NCBI RefSeq assembly: GCF_001514305.1
Contig: NZ_KQ949094.1
Coordinates: 1 to 64,000, forward strand
Source: Streptomyces dysideae
GTDB taxonomy: Bacteria > Actinomycetota > Actinomycetes > Streptomycetales > Streptomycetaceae
DNA: 64,000 bases
Direction of reading: 5' to 3'
This document shows, one piece after another, positions 16,597 to 25,353 of the stretch; positions within the stretch are counted from its first letter, which is position 1; each line of letters opens with the position of its first letter. The notes beneath the pieces were generated by a model that searched no databases, was not told the DNA's origin, and worked only from the letters and a program-made list of their open reading frames with translations. Position numbers and translations under genes: made by a program.

Positions 16597-16669
16597 GGTG
16601 ACCCCCTAGAAGGGCTTACACCCGAATCGTCCCACCAGACGGGCCAGGACACCATCGGCGGAAAGCCGA

Positions 16670-16701
16670 GGAGCCCCCGTCCTCGGAAGGGCAGGGGCTC
16701 C
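16670..16701 (-). terminator. Terminator after cdsA
   Basis: An 8-bp stem (ggagcccc / ggggctcc) just downstream of the cdsA stop. The remainder of the 16597-16721 gap shows no other feature. Confidence 0.6.
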
Positions 16702-16721
16702 CACGCACTACAACAGCCAGG

Positions 16722-17873
16722 TCAGCCCACGAACAACACCAGCAGCAACCACACCACCGGCGCCGTCGGCAACAGCGAATCCAACCGGTCCATGATCCCG
16801 CCATGTCCCGGCAGCAGCGTGCCCATGTCCTTGATGCCCAGGTCCCGCTTGATCATCGACTCGCCGAGGTCGCCCAGCGTGGCGCTGGCCGCGACCGCGA
16901 GGCCGAGGAGCAGTCCCTGCCACCAGGTGCCGTCGTCGATCAGGAACTGCATGCACAGCGCGCCCGCCACCATCGCGAAGCTCACCGCGCCGAGCAGGCC
17001 CTCGCGGGTCTTGCCGGGGCTGATGCGCGGGGCGAGCTTGTGCTTGCCGAAGCGCCAGCCGACGGCGTACGCCCCGGTGTCGCTGACGACCGTCAGGAGC
17101 AGGAACGTCAGCACGCGCTGCGCACCGTCGTCGGCGGTGAGCATCATCGCGACGAACGTCGCCAGGAACGGCACGTAGAACGCCGCGAAGACGCCGGCCG
17201 TGACGTCCTTGAGGTAGCCCTCCGGCGGTTCCGTCATCCGCCAGACCAGGACGGCCAGCGCGGTCAACGCCATCGTCACCCAGGCGCCCTCGGCACCCCG
17301 GACGTATCCGGCGACGACCATCGCCGCACCGCCGAGCGCGAGCGGGACGAGGGGCGCCTTGATGCCCTTGCGCTCCTCGAGCCGACTGGTCAGCTCCCAC
17401 AGCCCCACGACGACCGCGACCGCTATGACGCCGACGAACACGGCCTTGACGACGAACAGCGACGCGACGATGACCACGCCGAGCCCGACGCCGACCCCTA
17501 TGGCCGCACCCAGGTCGCGCCCCGCGCTCTTCTTCTTCGGCTGGGGCGCCGGGTGCGGGACGTCGGGCATGGGCTCCGGATTCTGCGGCACCGCCCCGTA
17601 GGGCCGCGCCTGCGGCGTGTCGTAGGTCTGCGCCTGCGGCGTCTCGTCGCGGAACAAGGGACCGCTCAGCCGAGCGGCCCCCCGGTCGTCATCCTGGTCG
17701 TCGCCGTACTCAGGTACATCGGCTACGTGGGGAACGACGGGCATGGGGCGAGTCTGCCGCGCCTCAGGCGCATCGTACGCGGGGCCCGCCGGGGCAGACC
17801 CCTGGACAGGCCCCTGGTCGGACGGCCCCCAGTACCCGGTATGTGGCGGCGCGCCCCAGGAAGAGTCGTTCAT
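16722..17873 (-). CDS. cdsA: Phosphatidate cytidylyltransferase
   Basis: 383 residues. The first 130 are hydrophilic and Pro/Asp/Gln-rich, an actinobacterial extension. The rest is a polytopic membrane protein ending with the CDS signature MIKRDLGIKDMGTLLPGHGG and MDRLDS. The enzyme makes CDP-diacylglycerol from phosphatidate and CTP, the precursor of membrane phospholipids. Its ATG overlaps the frr stop codon (TGATG), so frr and cdsA are translationally coupled, as is common in bacteria. Confidence 0.95.
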   Translation of the reverse strand: MNDSSWGAPPHTGYWGPSDQGPVQGSAPAGPAYDAPEARQTRPMPVVPHVADVPEYGDDQDDDRGAARLSGPLFRDETPQAQTYDTPQARPYGAVPQNPEPMPDVPHPAPQPKKKSAGRDLGAAIGVGVGLGVVIVASLFVVKAVFVGVIAVAVVVGLWELTSRLEERKGIKAPLVPLALGGAAMVVAGYVRGAEGAWVTMALTALAVLVWRMTEPPEGYLKDVTAGVFAAFYVPFLATFVAMMLTADDGAQRVLTFLLLTVVSDTGAYAVGWRFGKHKLAPRISPGKTREGLLGAVSFAMVAGALCMQFLIDDGTWWQGLLLGLAVAASATLGDLGESMIKRDLGIKDMGTLLPGHGGIMDRLDSLLPTAPVVWLLLVLFVG

Positions 17874-18430
17874 CAGACCTCGAGCAGCTCCGCTTCCTTG
17901 TGCTTCAGGAGCTCGTCCACCTGGGCGACGTACTTGTGCGTCGCGTCGTCGAGATCCTTCTCCGCACGGCGGCCCTCGTCCTCGCCGACCTCGCCGTCCT
18001 TGATCAGCTTGTCGATGGCGTCCTTGGCCTTGCGGCGCACGGAGCGGATGGACACCTTGGCGTCCTCGCCCTTGCCCTTGGCGACCTTGATGTACTCGCG
18101 GCGGCGCTCCTCGGTGAGTTCGGGGAACACCACTCGGATGATGTTGCCGTCGTTGCTCGGGTTGACGCCCAGGTCGGAGTCGCGGATCGCCTGTTCGATG
18201 TTGCGCAGTGCGCTCTTGTCGAACGGGGTCACGACCGCCATGCGCGGCTCCGGCACGGAGAACGAAGCCAGCTGGTTGATCGGCGTCGGCGCGCCGTAGT
18301 AGTCGGCCACGATCTTGTTGAACATCGCCGGGTGCGCACGGCCGGTGCGGATCGCGGCGAAGTCCTCCTTGGCGACCACGACGGCCTTCTCCATCTTCTC
18401 CTCGGCCTCGAGGAGGGTCTCTTCGATCAC
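17873..18430 (-). CDS. frr: Ribosome recycling factor
   Basis: 185 residues, the normal RRF length, starting with a GTG (IEETLLEAEEKMEKAVVVAKE). The conserved triple-helix arm with GRAHPAMFNKIVADYYGAPTP and the C-terminal VDELLKHKEAELLEV are intact. It dissociates post-termination ribosomes together with EF-G. A longer upstream frame exists but RRF homology begins at 18430. Gene order pyrH-frr-cdsA is conserved. Confidence 0.96.
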   Translation of the reverse strand: MIEETLLEAEEKMEKAVVVAKEDFAAIRTGRAHPAMFNKIVADYYGAPTPINQLASFSVPEPRMAVVTPFDKSALRNIEQAIRDSDLGVNPSNDGNIIRVVFPELTEERRREYIKVAKGKGEDAKVSIRSVRRKAKDAIDKLIKDGEVGEDEGRRAEKDLDDATHKYVAQVDELLKHKEAELLEV

Positions 18431-18598
18431 CACTTGCTCCTGCGTGTCTTGAGTAGGCCCGGCTGCGGTTCCTTGGTGGGGGCGGCGGCCGGCTGCGTCG
18501 CGTCTTCTTCCTGCACGGTTCCCGACCGTCAGGACATTGTCCATCCCCCGGTCAGGGTCCGTCCCGTCCGTCCCCCGGACGGGGTTGTTGTCGGGTCG

Positions 18599-19357
18599 TC
18601 AGTTCCGGCTGCCCTGGTCACCCACAAGCGTGCCGATCTTCTCACCCCTGACGGCGCGGGCGATATTGCCCTCCGCCAGAAGCTCGAACACCAGGATCGG
18701 GAGCTTGTTGTCGCGGCACAGGGTGATCGCGGTCATGTCGGCGACCTTGAGGTCGCGGGTGATGACCTCGCCGTAGCTGAGCGAGTCGAACTTGACGGCC
18801 TCGGGGTTGGTCTTCGGGTCGGAGTCGTAGACCCCGTCCACGCCGTTCTTGCCCATCAGCAGGGCCTCGGCGTCGATCTCCAGGGCGCGCTGTGCGGCGG
18901 TGGTGTCGGTGGAGAAGTACGGCATGCCCATACCGGCGCCGAAGATGACCACGCGGCCCTTCTCCAGGTGCCGTACGGCGCGCAGCGGGATGTACGGCTC
19001 GGCGACCTGGCCCATGGTGATGGCCGTCTGGACGCGCGAGTCGATGCCCTCCTTCTCCAGGAAGTCCTGGAGGGCGAGGCAGTTCATCACGGTGCCGAGC
19101 ATGCCCATGTAGTCGGAGCGGGCCCGGTCCATGCCGCGCTGCTGCAGTTCGGCGCCGCGGAAGAAGTTGCCGCCGCCGATGACGACGGCGACCTCCGCGC
19201 CGTCCCGCACGACGGCCGCGATCTCGCGGGCGATCTTGTGCACCACGTCGGGGTCGACGCCCAGACCCCCGCCACCGGAGAAGGCCTCTCCGGACAGCTT
19301 CAACAGAAACCGGCCGCGTACTTTGCCGTCGTCGCTCTTCTGGGCCTTGGTGGTCAT
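18599..19357 (-). CDS. pyrH: UMP kinase
   Basis: 252 residues of the amino-acid-kinase fold: RFLLKLSGEAFSG at the start, VVIGGGNFFRG in the phosphate-binding loop, and TITMGQVAEPY-like and FGAGMGMPYFSTDTTAA segments. It phosphorylates UMP to UDP with ATP and is hexameric in bacteria. The ATG at 19357 has a purine-rich gaggcgag ahead of it. It follows the terminator of the rpsB-tsf unit, so it probably starts a pyrH-frr-cdsA operon. Confidence 0.96.
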   Translation of the reverse strand: MTTKAQKSDDGKVRGRFLLKLSGEAFSGGGGLGVDPDVVHKIAREIAAVVRDGAEVAVVIGGGNFFRGAELQQRGMDRARSDYMGMLGTVMNCLALQDFLEKEGIDSRVQTAITMGQVAEPYIPLRAVRHLEKGRVVIFGAGMGMPYFSTDTTAAQRALEIDAEALLMGKNGVDGVYDSDPKTNPEAVKFDSLSYGEVITRDLKVADMTAITLCRDNKLPILVFELLAEGNIARAVRGEKIGTLVGDQGSRN

Positions 19358-19394
19358 GGGTTCTCGCCTCTTTAACGTGTCGCACATACGAAGA

Positions 19395-19440
19395 AGGCCA
19401 TTGCCGCAGGGTGTTCGCATCCCATGCTCGGCAATGGCCT
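19395..19440 (-). terminator. Terminator after tsf
   Basis: Perfect 12-bp arms (aggccattgccg / cggcaatggcct) separated by 22 nt, followed on the minus strand by a pyrimidine-rich ttcttcg. It separates tsf from pyrH. Confidence 0.85.
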
Positions 19441-19541
19441 CCTCGTCAGATCTGCTGTCGTCCGCCACACGCGTGCGCAGCGGCGTCCGCGGAAGACTGC
19501 TGTCGACCTTATCGGGGTCGAGCGTCGATCGCGGTACGGAC

Positions 19542-20378
19542 TCAGATGCCGACCTTGATGCGCGTGAAGCGCTTCAGGGTGACACCGGCCTCGTCCAGGA
19601 CCTTCTGGACCGACTTCTTGTTGTCCAGCGCGTACGGCTGGCCGAGCAGCGTGGCGTCCTTGAAGAAGCCGTTGAGGCGACCCTCGACGATCTTCGGCAG
19701 GGCGGCCTCGGGCTTGCCCTCGGCGCGGGTGGTCTCCTCGGCGACGCGGCGCTCGGTCTCGACGACCTCGGCCGGCACGTCCTCCTTGGAGAGGTACTTG
19801 GGCGCGAAGGCGGCGATGTGCTGGGCAACGCCCTTGGCCAGGTCGGCGTCGGCCTTGTCCAGCTCGACCAGGACACCGATCTGCGGGGGCAGGTCGGGCA
19901 TGGTGCGGTGCATGTAGGCGAAGACGAAACCGTCGGCGAACTGCGCGAAGCGGTCCAGGACGATCTTCTCGCCGAGGTTGGCGTTGGCCTCGTCCACGAA
20001 CGCCTGGACGGTCTTGCCGGGCTCGATCTCGGAGGCGAGCAGGGCCTCGAGGTCGGCCGGGGCGCTCTTGGCGACGTGCTCGGCGATCGTGTTGGCGGCG
20101 GCCTGGAACTTCTCGCCCTTGGCGACGAAGTCCGTCTCGCACTTCAGCTCGACCAGGACACCAGAGGTGTTGTCGTCGGCGATGACGGAGACCACGGCGC
20201 CGTTCTCGGCGGAGCGGCCCTCGCGCTTGGCGACGCCCTTCTGGCCCTTGATGCGCAGGGCCTCGACGGCCTTGTCGACGTTGCCCTCGGCCTCGTCCAG
20301 CGCCTTCTTGCAGTCCATCATGCCGGCGCCGGTGAGCTCGCGGAGCTTCTTGACGTCAGCGGCGGTGTAGTTCGCCAT
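19542..20378 (-). CDS. tsf: Elongation factor Ts
   Basis: 278 residues. The N-terminal UBA-like domain (MANYTAADVKKLRELTGAGMMDCKKAL) carries the EF-Ts signature, followed by the TDFVAKGEKF motif that contacts EF-Tu. EF-Ts exchanges GDP for GTP on EF-Tu. It is in the usual rpsB-tsf arrangement, separated by 173 nt that include a hairpin. Confidence 0.97.
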   Translation of the reverse strand: MANYTAADVKKLRELTGAGMMDCKKALDEAEGNVDKAVEALRIKGQKGVAKREGRSAENGAVVSVIADDNTSGVLVELKCETDFVAKGEKFQAAANTIAEHVAKSAPADLEALLASEIEPGKTVQAFVDEANANLGEKIVLDRFAQFADGFVFAYMHRTMPDLPPQIGVLVELDKADADLAKGVAQHIAAFAPKYLSKEDVPAEVVETERRVAEETTRAEGKPEAALPKIVEGRLNGFFKDATLLGQPYALDNKKSVQKVLDEAGVTLKRFTRIKVGI

Positions 20379-20493
20379 GATCTGTGAATCTCTTCTCGGA
20401 GTTCGAAGTCTCGGAGGCGGCGGCCGCCGCCGCTCGTGGGGCGGGCGTCCGCCGAAGATCTACGGGCTACGAAGATCTAGGGGCTGTGGGTGA

Positions 20494-20526
20494 ACGGCGG
20501 GTGGCGTGCTCGGCGCCACCCGCCGT
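20494..20526 (-). terminator. Hairpin attenuator between rpsB and tsf
   Basis: A perfect 13-bp stem (acggcgggtggcg / cgccacccgccgt) with a 7-nt loop lies in the rpsB-tsf gap. It should terminate or attenuate part of the transcription from rpsB and so set a lower EF-Ts level, a behaviour I recall for streptomycete rpsB-tsf. Confidence 0.8.
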
Positions 20527-20551
20527 CATCTCAGCCGTACGACCGTGAAGG

Positions 20552-21466
20552 TCAGGCCTGCTCGGCGTCCGCGGCCGGAGCCTCGGCAGCGGGGGCTTCG
20601 GCGGCAGGGGCCTCGGCGGCGGGCTCGGCGGGGGCTTCGGCGGCAGCCGGAGCCTCAGCGGCGGCCGGGGCTGCGTCCTCGGTGTCCGCCTTCTTCTCAC
20701 CCTCGAGCAGGTCGCGCTCCCACTCGGCCAGCGGCTCGCCCGCGGCCTTCTCGCCCTTGCCCTCGGTGGCGACACCGGAGCGGGAGATGAGGCCCTCGGC
20801 GACCGCGTCGGCGATCACACGGGTGAGCAGGGTGACGGAGCGGATCGCGTCGTCGTTGCCCGGGATCTTGTAGTCGACCTCGTCGGGGTCGCAGTTGGTG
20901 TCGAGGATGGCGACGACCGGGATGTTGAGCTTCCGGGCCTCGCCGACCGCGATGTGCTCCTTCTTGGTGTCCACGATCCAGACGGCGCTGGGCACCTTCT
21001 GCATCTCGCGGATACCACCGAGGGTCTTCTCCAGCTTGGCCTTCTCACGCGAGAGGACCAGGAGCTCCTTCTTGGTCAGACCCGACGCGGCGACGTCCTC
21101 GAAGTCGATCTGCTCGAGCTCCTTGAGGCGCTGCAGACGCTTGTAGACGGTCGAGAAGTTGGTGAGCATGCCGCCCAGCCAGCGCTGGTTGACGTAGGGC
21201 ATACCGACGCGGGTGGCCTGCTCGGCGATGGCCTCCTGCGCCTGCTTCTTCGTGCCGACGAACATGACCGTGCCACCGTGGGCGACGGTCTCCTTGACGA
21301 ACTCGTAGGCACGGTCGATGTACGACAGCGACTGGAGCAGGTCGATGATGTAGATGCCGTTGCGCTCGGTGAAGATGAAGCGCTTCATCTTCGGGTTCCA
21401 GCGACGGGTCTGGTGACCGAAGTGGACGCCGCTTTCCAGCAGCTCCCGCATCGTGACGACGGCCAT
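20552..21466 (-). CDS. rpsB: 30S ribosomal protein S2
   Basis: 304 residues. The S2 core (MAVVTMRELLESGVHFGHQTRRWNP and GVPVVAILDTNCDP-like segment) is followed by an Ala/Glu-rich acidic tail of about 50 residues beyond the core, typical of actinomycetes. The ATG at 21466 has an aaggagaacg-type ribosome-binding site. It anchors bS1/uS2 on the small subunit. The 252-bp region upstream is the promoter/leader. Confidence 0.97.
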   Translation of the reverse strand: MAVVTMRELLESGVHFGHQTRRWNPKMKRFIFTERNGIYIIDLLQSLSYIDRAYEFVKETVAHGGTVMFVGTKKQAQEAIAEQATRVGMPYVNQRWLGGMLTNFSTVYKRLQRLKELEQIDFEDVAASGLTKKELLVLSREKAKLEKTLGGIREMQKVPSAVWIVDTKKEHIAVGEARKLNIPVVAILDTNCDPDEVDYKIPGNDDAIRSVTLLTRVIADAVAEGLISRSGVATEGKGEKAAGEPLAEWERDLLEGEKKADTEDAAPAAAEAPAAAEAPAEPAAEAPAAEAPAAEAPAADAEQA

Positions 21467-21718
21467 GGCCGTTCTCCTTGATTTCTCGGTTGTGCCGCGG
21501 AAGCCGGACGGCTTCCGCGCCTGACGCCCACATGCGCCGTGCCACGAAGGACCGAGGAGCGCTGACACCGGCCGGATAGCGGCCCGGTGTCGGGGCGTGC
21601 GAAGTCGACCCGGTGACCCGGATCGCCAGAAGAAGTGTACGGGACCCACAAGGCACCGGGTGACGCCGCTGTCCACAACCCGGGAGTTATCCACAGATCC
21701 CGGCCATGATCGCCGGGT
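21467..21718. promoter_or_regulatory. Divergent rpsB / M23-peptidase control region with DnaA-box-like sites
   Basis: This gap carries the rpsB promoter and leader on one side and the M23 peptidase promoter on the other. Two DnaA-box-like sequences lie 18 bp apart: ctgtccaca (21669-21677, 8/9 to the streptomycete TTGTCCACA) and ttatccaca (21687-21695, perfect for TTATNCACA). The second sits within a ccggga/tcccgg inverted repeat. Whether DnaA binds here is unknown. Confidence 0.45.
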
Positions 21719-21736
21719 GTGCGGCACGGTTCTCGC

Positions 21737-22324
21737 ATGCGAGCGAAGCGATGCGTGGCTACGACGGTGGGGTGGCTGCTGGTCCTGACGGCAGCGGTGT
21801 CGATGCGACCCGGGTTCCGGGACATCCCGGCAGGCACAGAGGTACCCGCCTCAGTGCCGGCCATCGCCCGCTCCTGGCCCGTGGGCACACACCCCGGGGT
21901 CCTGCGCGGCTGGGATCCCCCGCCGACCCCCTACGCCCGCGGCCACCGAGGCGTGGACCTGGCAGCACCCCCGGGCACACCTGTACGGGCGGTGGCCCCG
22001 GGCCGGGTGTCGTTCGCGGGCCGGGTGGCGGGAAAGGGGGTCGTCTCACTGGAACTGCGAGAGACGGGCGACCCACCCCTGCGCACGACATACGAGCCAG
22101 TACGCCCGTCTGTGAAGAAGGGCGAGGAGGTGGAGGCGGGCGAGGTGGTGGGCATGGTGGAGCCGACGGCCACACACTGTCCCACGAGCTGCCTGCACTG
22201 GGGCCTGCTCAGAGGCAGGACGTACCTGGACCCACTGTCCCTACTGCCCCCGTGGCTCCTGCACAGGGGGCCGTCGAGGCTCCTGCCGGTACTGGGCGTG
22301 CCGTTGCCTGCCAAGTCGCCGTAG
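21737..22324 (+). CDS. M23-family (LytM-like) peptidase, secreted or membrane-anchored
   Basis: About 195 residues with one N-terminal hydrophobic segment (TTVGWLLVLTAAVSM) and a LytM/peptidase M23 domain. GHRGVDLA supplies the zinc His and Asp, and CLHWGLLRG supplies the second zinc His. The residue two before that His, normally His, is Cys, as in some actinobacterial relatives. The enzyme would cut peptidoglycan cross-bridges or act as an amidase activator. The start is the ATG at 21737 or an in-frame GTG at 21719. Confidence 0.82.
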   Translation: MRAKRCVATTVGWLLVLTAAVSMRPGFRDIPAGTEVPASVPAIARSWPVGTHPGVLRGWDPPPTPYARGHRGVDLAAPPGTPVRAVAPGRVSFAGRVAGKGVVSLELRETGDPPLRTTYEPVRPSVKKGEEVEAGEVVGMVEPTATHCPTSCLHWGLLRGRTYLDPLSLLPPWLLHRGPSRLLPVLGVPLPAKSP

Positions 22325-22397
22325 CTGCGGGCAGACGTGCGCTGGTGCTGCGCACTCAGGCGAACGCCACCGCGCAGCCCGCCCGGCCACGCCGACG

Positions 22398-22979
22398 TCA
22401 GCCCCGCACCCCCCGCAGAGCCATGGCCACAGCCGCATCGGTAATCGCCGAGGGCTCCTCCGCCGCCCCCAGCTCAATCCTCCGCACGGCCGCGTCAACA
22501 ACCCCCTGAAGCAGCATCGCCGCCAGCCGGGGCTCCGCGTGCCCCATCTCCCCCAACGCCTCGACGATCATCGCCACCAGCCCGCCGTGCGCCGCCCGGA
22601 TCTTCTCCCGGGCCCCGGCATCCAGCTCACTCGCCGAGATCGCCACCACGGCCCGATGCCGCCGGTCCCCGACCAGCGCCAGCTGCTTGCGCACATACGC
22701 CTCGACCTTGCCCTCGGCCGTGGACGCCTGCTCCATCGCCGCCGAGACCTCCGCCGCCCACACGGGGAAGTCGACCTCGCACAGCTCCTCGACCACGGCG
22801 GCCCGCGACCGGAAGTACTCGTACACGGACGACCGCGCGAGCCCCGTCCGTTCGGCGAGGGCCGGGAAGGTCAGTGCCTCCGTCCCACCCTCGGACAACA
22901 GGGAACGAGCCGCGTCCAGCAGGGCGGCTCGCTGCATCGACCGGTGCTCGGCCACGGAGGCCGCTCGAATCCTTGGCAC
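22398..22979 (-). CDS. TetR/AcrR family transcriptional regulator
   Basis: 193 residues with an N-terminal HTH (LTFPALAERTGLARSSVYEYFRSRAAVVEEL) and a helical ligand-binding domain. It is probably a repressor responding to a small molecule. No efflux or enzyme gene is adjacent; it sits between the M23 peptidase and whiG, 69 nt downstream of no obvious target, so its regulon cannot be named. Confidence 0.9.
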   Translation of the reverse strand: MPRIRAASVAEHRSMQRAALLDAARSLLSEGGTEALTFPALAERTGLARSSVYEYFRSRAAVVEELCEVDFPVWAAEVSAAMEQASTAEGKVEAYVRKQLALVGDRRHRAVVAISASELDAGAREKIRAAHGGLVAMIVEALGEMGHAEPRLAAMLLQGVVDAAVRRIELGAAEEPSAITDAAVAMALRGVRG

Positions 22980-23048
22980 GTCACCACTTTACGGACGCGC
23001 CACCCCCGGCGGGAGTCATCCCGCCGGACGGCTCCCCATTCGGCCAGG

Positions 23049-23891
23049 TCACCGACCGAAGCCGGCCAGTTTCGCCCGCAACTGAAGCACGGACTTGGTG
23101 TGGATCTGACTGACCCGGCTCTCGGTCACCCCGAGCACGTTGCCGATCTCGGCGAGCGTGAGCCCCTCGTAGTAGTACAGCGTGACCACGGTCTTCTCCC
23201 GCTCGGGCAAGGTGTTGATCGCCCGCGCCAGAAACCGCCGCAGTTCCCGGTCCTCGGCCACCTCCACCGGGTTGTCGGCGGCGGTGTCCTCCAGCGTGTC
23301 CATCAGGCTGAGCCGGTCCCCGCCCTCACCCCCGACGTGCAGCAGCTCCTCCAGCGCCACCACGTTCGCCAGCGACAACTGGCTGAAGACCGCGTGGAGC
23401 TCGTCCACCGCGATGCCCATCTCAGCGGCCACCTCCCCCTCCGACGGCGTGCGCCTGAGCCGCGCCTCGAGCGTTGCGTACGCCCGCTCCACGTTCCGCG
23501 CCTTCTGCCGCACCGAGCGCGGAATCCAGTCCAGCGCCCGGAGCTCGTCGATCATCGCGCCCCGGATCCGGGTGATCGCGTACGTCTCGAACTTGATCTC
23601 CCGCTCGATGTCGAACTTCTCGATCGCGTCGATCAGCCCGAACACCCCCGACGACACGAAGTCCGCCTGCTCCACATTGGGCGGCAGCCCGACACTCACC
23701 CGGCCGGCCACGTACTTCACGAGCGGCGAGTAGTGCAGGATCAGCTGCTCGCGCAGCCGCTCGTCACCCGTCGCCTTGTACGACCGCCACAGCTCGTCGA
23801 GCGTCGAGGGAGCGGAGGGCCGCACGCTGCCACCGTCGCGGGCGGCTGGGGGGATCGCCGCCCGGTCGGACCCGGAGGTGTGCTGGGGCAT
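23049..23891 (-). CDS. whiG: RNA polymerase sigma factor WhiG (sporulation, FliA-like)
   Basis: 280 residues, the expected WhiG length. Region 2 is seen in LVKYVAGRVSVGLPPNVEQADFVSSGVFGLIDAIEKFD and neighbours, region 3 in TPSEGEVAAEMGIAVDELHAVFSQL, and region 4 HTH in LTLAEIGNVLGVTESRVSQIHTKSVLQL. WhiG commits aerial hyphae to sporulation by transcribing whiH and whiI. The ATG at 23891 is chosen; the longer upstream frame is low-complexity. The gene order rpsB, M23, TetR, whiG is the conserved streptomycete one. Confidence 0.95.
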   Translation of the reverse strand: MPQHTSGSDRAAIPPAARDGGSVRPSAPSTLDELWRSYKATGDERLREQLILHYSPLVKYVAGRVSVGLPPNVEQADFVSSGVFGLIDAIEKFDIEREIKFETYAITRIRGAMIDELRALDWIPRSVRQKARNVERAYATLEARLRRTPSEGEVAAEMGIAVDELHAVFSQLSLANVVALEELLHVGGEGGDRLSLMDTLEDTAADNPVEVAEDRELRRFLARAINTLPEREKTVVTLYYYEGLTLAEIGNVLGVTESRVSQIHTKSVLQLRAKLAGFGR

Positions 23892-24192
23892 TCGTCGCCT
23901 TGTGCCGTTCTGCCGTGAAGTGGGGGCGCCTGGGGGAGCTGCCGGCCTGATGTCGGTGATATCGGTGATGTCGGTCTGGTGTCGCTGGTGGCGGTCTGCG
24001 TCGTAATCCTCGTGAGCGTAGCGTGACTGGAAGGTCGCGGTGCGCGAAGGGCGGAGCCCGGACCATGCGCAGATACGTTCCGCTGGACGCCCCGCCGGGT
24101 CACGATGATCGCTCTGCGTGATCACCGAAACCCGCCAACTGCGGGAATTCCCAAGGGCGTCCGGGTTCCCCCGGACGGCCGAACACGCTGGG
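23892..24192 (-). promoter_or_regulatory. whiG upstream region with 9-bp tandem repeats
   Basis: The 300-bp gap between dprA and whiG contains three head-to-tail copies of a 9-mer (gatgtcggt, gatatcggt, gatgtcggt at 23949-23975), then looser related words to about 23995. They sit about 60-100 bp from the whiG start. No consensus promoter stands out. The repeats could be a binding site or merely a slippage product. Confidence 0.4.
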
Positions 24193-25353
24193 TCAGCATC
24201 GACTCCGACCACCGCGAACGGAGATCATCGCCTGGCGTGTCAACTTCCAGCCGTCGCCGTGTCGTTCGACGTAACCAAGTGCTCGGAGTTCGTACAGTCT
24301 CGCGATCGCGTCGTCCTCGGCGGTCTGCGCGCCCCGCGCGATCTCGCCCACGGTGGCCGCCCGGCGCCCGGGCAACGCGGCCAGCACCCTTCGGGCGTCC
24401 GCCTCCAGCAGGTCCCGCGGCAGCACGGGCCCACGCCGGTCGGGCGCCAGCTCCCCCATGTCTCCCACCAGTTCGACGACCTCTGCGGCATCGGTGACCA
24501 GCACGGCCTCGCCCCGCAGGAGTTCATGCACCCCCGCGGAGAGCCCACTGGTCGCCGGTCCGGGCACCCCTATCGTGTGACGCCCCAGCCGCTGCGCCGC
24601 CCGGGCCGTGACCAGCGAGCCGCTCCGATGGGCGGCCTCGATGACCACGGTGCCCCGGGTCAGCGCGGCGATGACCCTGTTCCGCACGATGAACCGGCTG
24701 GGCGTCGGATGGTCCCCGGGCGGCAACTCCCCGACCACCAGCCCCTGTTCCGCGATCCGGCTGATCAACTGGGTGTGTCCGCGGGGATAGGGCCGGTCGA
24801 CCCCGCAGGCGAGCACGGCGACGGTCGCCCCGCCGGCCCCGAGGGCGCCCCGATGGGCGGCCCCGTCGACCCCGTAGGCGCCGCCGGACACGACGACCCA
24901 CCCCCGCTCGGCCAGCCCGCCGCCCAGCACGGCCGCCATGTGCGCCCCGTACTCGGTGCAGGCCCGTGCGCCGACGACGGCCACGGACCGGAGCGCCCAC
25001 ATCCGCAGACTGGGCCGCCCCCGAACCCACAGCCCCAGTGGCCGGGCATCCCCGAGATCATCGAGCTGCCCGGGCCACTCCCCGTCGTCGGGCCCCACGA
25101 ACCGCACCCCGGCCTCCCGGGCAACGGCGAGATCCCTCTCCGGTTCGGCGAGCCGGGACCGCGCCGTCAGCCCCTCCCACCGCTTGTAACTCACCCCGGG
25201 CAAGGGCTCCGCCCCCGCCCGCAAGCGCCGTACCACTTCCCGGACCCCGTACTCCCTCAGCCAGCGCCCGCCGACCTCGTCGCCGGGTTCGACGACCCGG
25301 GTGAGGAAGACACGGTCGAGCAGCTCGTCCTCCGGATCGTCGCCGCCGTTCAC
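24193..25353 (-). CDS. dprA: DNA processing protein DprA (Smf)
   Basis: 386 residues. The Rossmann-like DprA core runs from VAVVGARACTEYG through VSGGAYGVDGAAHRGAL to GPATSGLSAGVHELL, with a C-terminal winged-helix (DprA_WH-like) domain. DprA loads RecA on single-stranded DNA during transformation; in actinomycetes it may aid plasmid or recombination processes. The GTG at 25353 overlaps the comM stop (GTGA), so the genes are coupled. The gene trio yraN-comM-dprA is conserved. Confidence 0.93.
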   Translation of the reverse strand: MNGGDDPEDELLDRVFLTRVVEPGDEVGGRWLREYGVREVVRRLRAGAEPLPGVSYKRWEGLTARSRLAEPERDLAVAREAGVRFVGPDDGEWPGQLDDLGDARPLGLWVRGRPSLRMWALRSVAVVGARACTEYGAHMAAVLGGGLAERGWVVVSGGAYGVDGAAHRGALGAGGATVAVLACGVDRPYPRGHTQLISRIAEQGLVVGELPPGDHPTPSRFIVRNRVIAALTRGTVVIEAAHRSGSLVTARAAQRLGRHTIGVPGPATSGLSAGVHELLRGEAVLVTDAAEVVELVGDMGELAPDRRGPVLPRDLLEADARRVLAALPGRRAATVGEIARGAQTAEDDAIARLYELRALGYVERHGDGWKLTRQAMISVRGGRSRC

